DNA of 12,713 bases, taken from assembly GCA_030146295.1 (NCBI GenBank), contig JASLCD010000057.1, positions 1 through 12,713 of the forward strand, read 5' to 3'. Position numbers and translations under genes: made by a program. Within the stretch, counting starts at the first letter, position 1, and every line of letters begins with the position of its first letter. Below the pieces are notes generated by a model. It searched no databases. It was not told where the DNA came from and saw only the letters and a program-made list of their open reading frames with translations. Source of the stretch: Chryseobacterium sp. GTDB lineage: Bacteria; Bacteroidota; Bacteroidia; Flavobacteriales; Weeksellaceae. This document shows, one piece after another, positions 7,967-12,713 of this stretch.

Positions 7967-8881
7967 TTAAATCTTTACATTTTCCAATGCTTTTGGTAAA
8001 AATGTATTGGGAAAAATATTTCTGGCTTCATCGGTAAATACAGTCAGATCTCCATATCGATTGGAAAAATGTCCTAAAATCAGTTTTCCGACCTGAGCTT
8101 TCTGAGCAATCGTTGCTGCTTCCAATGCCGTGGTATGCCCTGTATAGTCTGCCATTTCCTTCAAATCATGTAAAAATGTGGATTCATGATAAAGAACAGT
8201 AACATTTTTAATAATCGGGATAACACTTTCAAGGTAACGGGTATCGCTGCAAAATGCATAGGATACCGATGGAGCAGGTTCAAGGGTCAAAACTTCGTTT
8301 TTAAGAACATAACCATCACTGAGTACAAAGTCTTTTCCTGCTTTTATATTATGATAATCACAGGTTTCAATCTCGCTGTACTTAGCAATTTCTTTCATAT
8401 TCAGATGCCTGTCTTTCGGTTTTTCCTTAAAAAGGTAACCGTTACAATAAATCCTGTGATCCAACGGAATCGTATATACTTCTACTCTGTTGTCCTCATA
8501 TATTTTTTCGGAATAATCTTTGTCCAGCTCATGATAAACCACCTCAAAACCACGATGCGTTTCTGTAATCTGGAAAATAGTTTCCAGCATCTTCTTAATT
8601 CCTTTAGGTCCGTAAACATGCAAAGGCATATCTCTTCCTAAAAGGCGGAAAGAAGCAATAAGTCCCGGCAGTCCGAAACAGTGATCCCCATGAAGATGGG
8701 AAATAAAAATATGATTGATTTTTGAAAATCTTGCTTTTGCTTTTCTCAGCTGTACCTGTGTTCCTTCTCCACAATCTATAAGAAAGAGTCTTTCTTCCAT
8801 TTCCAGCAGCTGTGCTGTGGGTGATGTATTGATGGTTGGAATAGCTGAGTTAAAGCCTAATATTGTTAAATAAGTACTCAA
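7967..8881 (-). CDS. rnz: Ribonuclease Z (tRNA 3'-end endonuclease), TTG start
   Basis: RNase Z is a zinc-dependent metallo-beta-lactamase-fold endonuclease that cuts the 3' trailer from tRNA precursors. The 304-residue length is typical. Motifs seen are DCGEGTQ (36-42), the metal-binding HLHGDH (62-67), a histidine in LDHRI (142), SDTRY (212-216), HEST (232-235), GHTT (248-251) and GHFSNRY (270-276). The substrate-gripping arm (about 150-190) lacks the usual glycine-proline-rich sequence and reads EKPKDRHLNMKEIAKY instead, as I would expect for Bacteroidota. The reading frame has no ATG before the first motif: an in-frame stop lies four codons upstream (8893-8891), and the next ATG is at residue 28, after the first conserved strand. 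TTG at 8881-8879 is therefore the likely start. First gene of the operon with the TIGR02757 gene. Confidence 0.95.
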   Translation of the reverse strand: MSTYLTILGFNSAIPTINTSPTAQLLEMEERLFLIDCGEGTQVQLRKAKARFSKINHIFISHLHGDHCFGLPGLIASFRLLGRDMPLHVYGPKGIKKMLETIFQITETHRGFEVVYHELDKDYSEKIYEDNRVEVYTIPLDHRIYCNGYLFKEKPKDRHLNMKEIAKYSEIETCDYHNIKAGKDFVLSDGYVLKNEVLTLEPAPSVSYAFCSDTRYLESVIPIIKNVTVLYHESTFLHDLKEMADYTGHTTALEAATIAQKAQVGKLILGHFSNRYGDLTVFTDEARNIFPNTFLPKALENVKI

Positions 8882-8899
8882 ATCAATAATTTATTATAA

Positions 8900-8907
8900 C
8901 AAATGTA
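8900..8907 (-). promoter_or_regulatory. Candidate -7 element for the rnz operon
   Basis: TACATTTG on the minus strand fits TAnnTTTG exactly in the 69-base gap between rdgB and rnz. The start of transcription would fall near 8895, about a dozen bases before the TTG start codon. No convincing -33 element is seen, so read-through from rdgB is a fair alternative. Confidence 0.4.
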
Positions 8908-8950
8908 CGATAGAAAATCTAAATAGGTATTTTACCTCTGATATTTAAAC

Positions 8951-9526
8951 TTAATCGGTCACTTTTAAAAAATCCATAAATAAATCTAAGGCCTGCTTGC
9001 GGTGGCTGATTTTGTTTTTATCTTCAGGATTCATTTCTGCAAAAGTTTTATCATATCCTACAGGAACAAAGATAGGATCATATCCGAACCCTTTAAATCC
9101 TTTATTTTCTGTCAGCAAATTTCCGTGCACTCTGCCTTCAAAATACTGAGCTCCGTTTTCATCATAATAGCATAGGACGGTAACAAAATAAGCCTTTCTG
9201 TTTTCAATTCCCTGCATTTCTTCCAGCACTTTTTCTATATTTTTTGCAAAATCGTGATCTCCGGCATAGCGCGCAGAGAAGATGCCCGGTCTTCCATCCA
9301 AAGATTCTACAACCAGTCCGCTGTCATCACCCAAACTTGGAATACCAGTTTTTTCAAAGCAGTATTTTGCCTTGATAAGAGCATTGGCATGAAAAGAATC
9401 TCCATCTTCCACAATTTCTTCGTGAATATCGTAATCGGTAAGACTTTTCACAACACAATCACTTCCCAGGATTTGTTGGATTTCTTCTTTTTTATGTTCG
9501 TTGTGTGTAGCTACTAATAATTCCAT
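8951..9526 (-). CDS. rdgB: XTP/dITP pyrophosphatase (RdgB/HAM1 family)
   Basis: The enzyme hydrolyses XTP, dITP and ITP to the monophosphate and pyrophosphate, keeping deaminated purines out of DNA and RNA. With the start at 9526 the protein has 191 residues, usual for the family. Motifs seen are the nucleotide-binding THN (7-9), E-DGDSFHANA (40-49), the catalytic DDSGL (67-71), RPGIFSARYAG (79-89), GFGYDPIF (146-153) and SHRKQAL (174-180). The reading frame is open to an ATG at 9583, but that would add 19 unconserved residues and overlap the end of the CPBP protease gene; an ATG at 9538 would add four. Family members begin just before the THN strand, so 9526 is preferred. The gap to the protease gene is 43 bases with no terminator, so the two may be co-transcribed. 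Confidence 0.95.
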   Translation of the reverse strand: MELLVATHNEHKKEEIQQILGSDCVVKSLTDYDIHEEIVEDGDSFHANALIKAKYCFEKTGIPSLGDDSGLVVESLDGRPGIFSARYAGDHDFAKNIEKVLEEMQGIENRKAYFVTVLCYYDENGAQYFEGRVHGNLLTENKGFKGFGYDPIFVPVGYDKTFAEMNPEDKNKISHRKQALDLFMDFLKVTD

Positions 9527-9569
9527 TTCTATATTCATTTTCAATTTTACTTTTTTTAGCTCGGGTAGA

Positions 9570-10400
9570 TTACATTTCGGCATAATGTACTTTATACTTT
9601 TTCATAAAGAGATAATAGAATAAAGAGAAAAGTACAATTCCGGCAGCCAGAACCACCCATTCTGAAATATTTAAAACCTTGGCAAAACTTTCATCTTTAC
9701 CATACAGTACCAATAGTGAGAGCACCAGATTATTAAACGCATGCAGCAGTATAGGCATCAGTAAAGATTTTGTTTTATGATAAACCAATCCCAGCACACA
9801 GCCCAGCATCACAGCGCTGATAAACTGCCATGGATTTCCGTGGACCACTCCAAAAATAATGGAAGCATACAAAATTGCTTTCCAGGGTTCTACTCCTTTA
9901 TTAATCAGTCCTTTTTGGATAATCCCTCGAAATATAATTTCCTCAAAAATTGGAGCCATAATTACGGTCATGATGATCATTATTACAGGATTATCGGTGA
10001 GCTGGCTCATCAGTTGGGTAAAATATTCATAAAAATCACCGAAAAAAGGCCCTGTTGTAGGAATCTGAGCGGCAATAAATTCAGAAATAAACATCATCCC
10101 CGTCATCATTGGAAAGATGAGAAGATAGGTGGAAAAATTAACTGATGATAAATTGAAGTTCAGCTTTTTTTGAGTGGTACGTCTTACGATGAAAAAGTCA
10201 AAAAAGGCAATAGCCGTAAGGAACCCTACAGAATTCACAACCATCAGAAACCATTCTTTGAGTTCAAGATTTTCTTTGAAAACAACTTTCCAAAAAGTAC
10301 TGAATAAAGAAACGGCCATTGTTCCCACGAATAATCCAACCACCAAAACAACACCGCCAAACCATGTAAACGTAAACTTCGGATATTTGCTATTTTCCAT
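9570..10400 (-). CDS. CPBP family intramembrane glutamic endopeptidase
   Basis: This is a membrane protein of the CPBP (Abi, CAAX-protease and bacteriocin-processing) family; the substrate is unknown. With the start at 10400 it has 276 residues and about seven or eight membrane segments. The family motifs are in order: EEIIFRG (153-159, the catalytic glutamates and arginine), FGVVHGN (183-189, histidine 187) and HAFNN (220-224, histidine 220). The reading frame continues to an ATG at 10532, but the extra 44 residues are unlike a membrane lead-in, run into the divergent gene at 10509 and span the promoter. The ATG at 10400 has GAGAAAGG directly before it and lies about 20 bases below the expected transcription start. 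Likely first gene of a unit with rdgB. Confidence 0.93.
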   Translation of the reverse strand: MENSKYPKFTFTWFGGVVLVVGLFVGTMAVSLFSTFWKVVFKENLELKEWFLMVVNSVGFLTAIAFFDFFIVRRTTQKKLNFNLSSVNFSTYLLIFPMMTGMMFISEFIAAQIPTTGPFFGDFYEYFTQLMSQLTDNPVIMIIMTVIMAPIFEEIIFRGIIQKGLINKGVEPWKAILYASIIFGVVHGNPWQFISAVMLGCVLGLVYHKTKSLLMPILLHAFNNLVLSLLVLYGKDESFAKVLNISEWVVLAAGIVLFSLFYYLFMKKYKVHYAEM

Positions 10401-10427
10401 CCTTTCTCTGTAAAAGTTTATTAGAAA

Positions 10428-10458
10428 CAAAGATAATTTTTTTGACTGCGTCAGGCAA
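10428..10458 (-). promoter_or_regulatory. Candidate sigma-A promoter for the CPBP protease gene
   Basis: On the minus strand TTG (10458-10456), a 20-base spacer, and TATCTTTG (10435-10428) fit the Bacteroidota TTTG/TAnnTTTG pattern. Transcription would begin near 10422, which supports the ATG at 10400 over the one at 10532. Best minus-strand promoter match in the window. Confidence 0.6.
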
Positions 10459-10508
10459 CTAAAAAAGGAATTTCTTATTTTCGTTCTTTTATCCATGAAC
10501 ATCACAAA

Positions 10509-11213
10509 ATGAATACAGAATCTCCGTTTCAAAGGATTGAGTCTACAACAAACCTATTGCCAGCCATTCTGCTGAATACCCTTTTCTTTGTTATTTTTAT
10601 TCCTTTCACTGCGCTTTTCGTTTTAGGGCCAGTTTACGGAATTTACAAAAGAGGATTTGAAGCTATGTTATACCCTGCCCTGATAGGCTGGGGACTTTCA
10701 TTGCTGATTCTGATTCCTGTTATCCGTTATTATATGATCAAAAGAAAAAAACTAGCTCATAAAATTGTGGTTGATGAAACTGGACTTTTATTTTATAATT
10801 CAACAAATGAAATTACAGATCAGATACTCTATACAGATCTCCGGCCTTCAAAACAGAATTTTGATATTTACACAGTCAATCCGGTGGGATCAGGTATTGC
10901 TCCTTTACTGGAAGTAACCATTCTATCAGATAAAAAAGAGGAAGCTACGAGACGTATTGATATGAATCTTCCTCTGAAAGTTGTAAAAAATAAATATACG
11001 TTGTACGCCCATTTCCTGCACGGGATTATCTCTTTCCGCCCTGATTTAAAGGTAGACCATCTCGTTTTCCGAAGCTATTCTATTGATACAGAAACATGGA
11101 AGGTGAACAGCAAAGGGGTTTCTCTTGGAGGCTGGCTTTTAATCCTTTCAGCCCTTATTATTACAGGATTGATCATTGGATCTGTTTTTTTAGTAACTGA
11201 AATCAAGAATTAA
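10509..11213 (+). CDS. Membrane protein of unknown function, first of tandem pair
   Basis: I do not recognise this 234-residue protein as a named family. It has two membrane segments near the N-terminus (about 19-43 and 55-77), a soluble part (about 80-200) rich in predicted strands, and a third membrane segment near the C-terminus (207-229). The soluble part opens with KIVVDETGLLFYNS and ILYTDL, and holds KNKYTLYAHFLHG and FRPDL (176-180). The opening resembles the start of bacterial PH-like domains found in two-helix membrane proteins; this is a weak inference. The next gene is a paralogue, one base away, so they form an operon. It diverges from the CPBP protease gene; I find no convincing promoter in the 108-base gap for this direction. 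Confidence 0.85.
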   Translation: MNTESPFQRIESTTNLLPAILLNTLFFVIFIPFTALFVLGPVYGIYKRGFEAMLYPALIGWGLSLLILIPVIRYYMIKRKKLAHKIVVDETGLLFYNSTNEITDQILYTDLRPSKQNFDIYTVNPVGSGIAPLLEVTILSDKKEEATRRIDMNLPLKVVKNKYTLYAHFLHGIISFRPDLKVDHLVFRSYSIDTETWKVNSKGVSLGGWLLILSALIITGLIIGSVFLVTEIKN

Positions 11214-11214
11214 T

Positions 11215-11925
11215 ATGATTGAAAAATTCCAGACTATAGAATCTAAAATCAATAAACCCATTACCTGGTTTTTAATGGGAATTATGTGGATAGCCGTCAT
11301 TCTGATCATTGTTGTAATCGGGGTTGTTTTCAATTTTATTTACAATAATTTAAGGCAGTATTTGGAGCATGATCCTGGTATTTTTTTCACACTTCTTATT
11401 GCCCAGCTTCTTCTTATGTTTTGCTGCATAGCTTTGATAATGGCTTTAACTTACAGAAAAAAGCAAAAGAACCGCAAAGCTGTTATAGATGAAAAAGGAG
11501 TCACCTTTTACAATAACCGTCATATTATTATTGAGACTGTTTTGTATAATGATCTTCAGCCTGCCCAAAATTTATCTTGCGATGTACATGTCTATAATAC
11601 CCAGACCGTAAAATACAGCAAGACGACATTACAAGTTTATTTGAAAAATGAAGCTGGTGACATTGTCCCAACAACTATTGACTTCAATTTTGAACTGGTG
11701 ATTCTAAGCAATCAATATGAGTTGTATCATCAGTTTCTAAAGGGAATTCAACACTTCCGGCCGGATCTGAGAATAAGTCAGCAGACGATTCAACAGTATA
11801 ATCTTACTTCAGAACCGCAAAAAACTGAATTTGGGATATTTGAATACATCATGGCAGCTATTATTATCCTGATTGCTGCCGGACTGATGTATGTTTTTAT
11901 GCTGCTGATAAAAATATTAGTTTGA
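11215..11925 (+). CDS. Membrane protein of unknown function, second of tandem pair
   Basis: This 236-residue protein is a diverged paralogue of the gene before it, with the same layout: membrane segments at about 17-42 and 57-79, a soluble part (about 82-205), and a third segment at 210-234. Shared features are FQTIES at the start, AVIDEKGVTFYNN and VLYNDLQP at the head of the soluble part, NQYELYHQFLKGI, and HFRPDLRI (180-187). Membrane segments and much of the loop sequence have changed, so the conserved pieces probably mark the functional core. It starts one base after the previous stop codon. No clear terminator follows: the hairpin AGCTGC/GCAGCT at 11928-11951 has no T run. Confidence 0.85.
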   Translation: MIEKFQTIESKINKPITWFLMGIMWIAVILIIVVIGVVFNFIYNNLRQYLEHDPGIFFTLLIAQLLLMFCCIALIMALTYRKKQKNRKAVIDEKGVTFYNNRHIIIETVLYNDLQPAQNLSCDVHVYNTQTVKYSKTTLQVYLKNEAGDIVPTTIDFNFELVILSNQYELYHQFLKGIQHFRPDLRISQQTIQQYNLTSEPQKTEFGIFEYIMAAIIILIAAGLMYVFMLLIKILV

Positions 11926-12037
11926 TAAGCTGCATTGAAGAAAAGGCAGCTAATGACCGGTTCATAGCTATATTCATCATTCTGAAACCTGAATATCCTT
12001 CTATTCTTCTGTCTAATTAATATTGTCTTCATTTAAA

Positions 12038-12069
12038 TTTGAAAACCTCGCAAAAAATCACGATTTTTG
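12038..12069 (+). promoter_or_regulatory. Candidate promoter for prfC
   Basis: TTTG (12038-12041), a 20-base spacer and GATTTTTG (12062-12069) match the Bacteroidota promoter pattern with one mismatch (G for the first T of TAnnTTTG). Transcription would begin near 12075, about 12 bases before the ATG at 12087. The -7 element lies inside an inverted repeat, listed separately. Confidence 0.5.
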
Positions 12070-12070
12070 C
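12050..12070. repeat. Inverted repeat overlapping the prfC -7 element
   Basis: GCAAAAA (12050-12056) and TTTTTGC (12064-12070) are perfect 7-bp arms around a seven-base centre; with one bulged A the pairing extends by two more bases. The right arm covers the TTTG of the candidate -7 element. It could be an operator, or simply a consequence of AT-rich sequence. Confidence 0.5.
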
Positions 12071-12086
12071 AACTTCAAAATACGAT

Positions 12087-12713
12087 ATGTCAGACTTAAT
12101 CAAAGAAATACAAAAAAGAAAGACCTTCGGGATCATTTCCCACCCGGATGCCGGAAAAACCACCCTTACGGAAAAGCTACTTCTTTTCGGGGGTGCAATC
12201 CAGGAAGCGGGTGCGGTAAAATCCAACAAAATAAAAAAAGGAGCGACCTCCGACTTTATGGAAATTGAAAGACAGAGAGGGATCTCTGTAGCAACTTCCG
12301 TATTGGCTTTTGAATATAGAGACCATAAAATCAACATTCTCGATACACCTGGTCACAAAGACTTTGCAGAAGATACTTACAGAACTCTAACGGCTGTAGA
12401 TTCCGTAATTGTTGTTATTGACGTTGCAAAAGGGGTTGAGGAGCAGACCGAAAAACTGGTTCAGGTTTGTAGAATGAGAAATATCCCGATGCTGGTATTC
12501 ATCAACAAACTTGACCGTGAGGGTAAGGATGCCTTTGATCTTCTGGATGAAGTAGAACAGAAGTTGGGATTAACTGTTTGTCCGCTTTCTTTGCCAATTG
12601 GTATGGGAAGTGATTTCCAGGGAATCTATAATATCTGGGAAAATAACATTCAGCTATTCTTAGAAGAGAAAAAGCAGAAAGTTGGGGATTCTATTAAGTT
12701 TGATGATATTAAT
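12087..12713 (+). CDS. prfC: Peptide chain release factor 3 (RF3), N-terminal part
   Basis: RF3 is a translational GTPase that removes RF1 or RF2 from the ribosome after release of the finished protein. The first 209 codons are present and the frame is open to the window edge; full RF3 is about 530 residues, so roughly 320 are missing. GTPase motifs are G1 SHPDAGKT (18-25), G2 region ERQRGISVATS (61-71), G3 DTPGH (86-90) and G4 NKLD (140-143). The sequence TYRTLTAVD (97-105) and the form SHPDAGKT, in place of the AHVDHGKT type of EF-G, mark RF3. The ATG at 12087 places the G1 motif at the expected distance. It is separated from the upstream membrane protein pair by 161 bases and probably has its own promoter. 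Confidence 0.97.
   Translation, partial: MSDLIKEIQKRKTFGIISHPDAGKTTLTEKLLLFGGAIQEAGAVKSNKIKKGATSDFMEIERQRGISVATSVLAFEYRDHKINILDTPGHKDFAEDTYRTLTAVDSVIVVIDVAKGVEEQTEKLVQVCRMRNIPMLVFINKLDREGKDAFDLLDEVEQKLGLTVCPLSLPIGMGSDFQGIYNIWENNIQLFLEEKKQKVGDSIKFDDIN

Noticed and set aside
8925..8937. Hairpin AGGTA/TACCT after rdgB as a terminator
   Set aside because: The stem is only 5 bp with a three-base loop and the tail on the minus strand is not a clean T run, so it is too weak to call.
9527..9583. Longer N-terminus for rdgB starting at 9583
   Set aside because: The added 19 residues are not conserved in the family and would overlap the protease gene end.
10401..10532. Longer N-terminus for the CPBP protease starting at 10532
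   Set aside because: It would overlap the divergent gene at 10509 and cover a good promoter, while the ATG at 10400 has a purine-rich site just before it.
11928..11951. Hairpin AGCTGC/GCAGCT after the second membrane protein gene as a terminator
   Set aside because: The stem is 6 bp with a 12-base loop and no T run follows.

Overview
The window looks like chromosomal DNA of a flavobacterium of the Weeksellaceae, most likely Chryseobacterium or a close relative. The evidence is AT-rich intergenic DNA, several matches to the Bacteroidota promoter pattern (TTTG about 20 bp before TAnnTTTG), almost no Shine-Dalgarno sites, and two secreted proteins with type B sorting domains of the type IX secretion system (T9SS). 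The genus is inferred from general resemblance of the housekeeping proteins, not from a search.

Layout. From 1 to about 10400 every gene is on the minus strand; from 10509 to the end every gene is on the plus strand. Bases 1-309 hold no gene, only the terminator of the first gene. Two large tandem paralogues follow (310-3888 and 4057-6414). Each is a secreted protein with a signal peptide, a choice-of-anchor L domain, a string of Ig-like modules with one cysteine pair each, and a C-terminal T9SS type B sorting domain. Each has its own candidate promoter and hairpin terminator. The longer one is expanded by a 252-residue (756-bp) tandem duplication.

Next comes a probable minus-strand operon, read right to left: rnz (8881-7967, TTG start), a TIGR02757 family gene (7965-7189), and a small membrane protein with eight perfect heptads (7177-6623). 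It ends at a strong terminator at 6563-6590. Upstream are rdgB (9526-8951), which cleans non-canonical purine nucleotides from the pool, and a CPBP-family intramembrane protease (10400-9570) with a good promoter.

On the plus strand are two tandem paralogous three-helix membrane proteins of unknown function (10509-11213 and 11215-11925, one base apart). The window ends inside prfC (peptide chain release factor 3), of which the first 209 codons are present.

The content is mostly core flavobacterial housekeeping plus a surface or secreted protein locus. I see no mobile element, CRISPR array, tRNA, rRNA or defence system. The most interesting items are the modular expansion of the T9SS-secreted pair, the heptad minisatellite, and the uncharacterised tandem membrane proteins.
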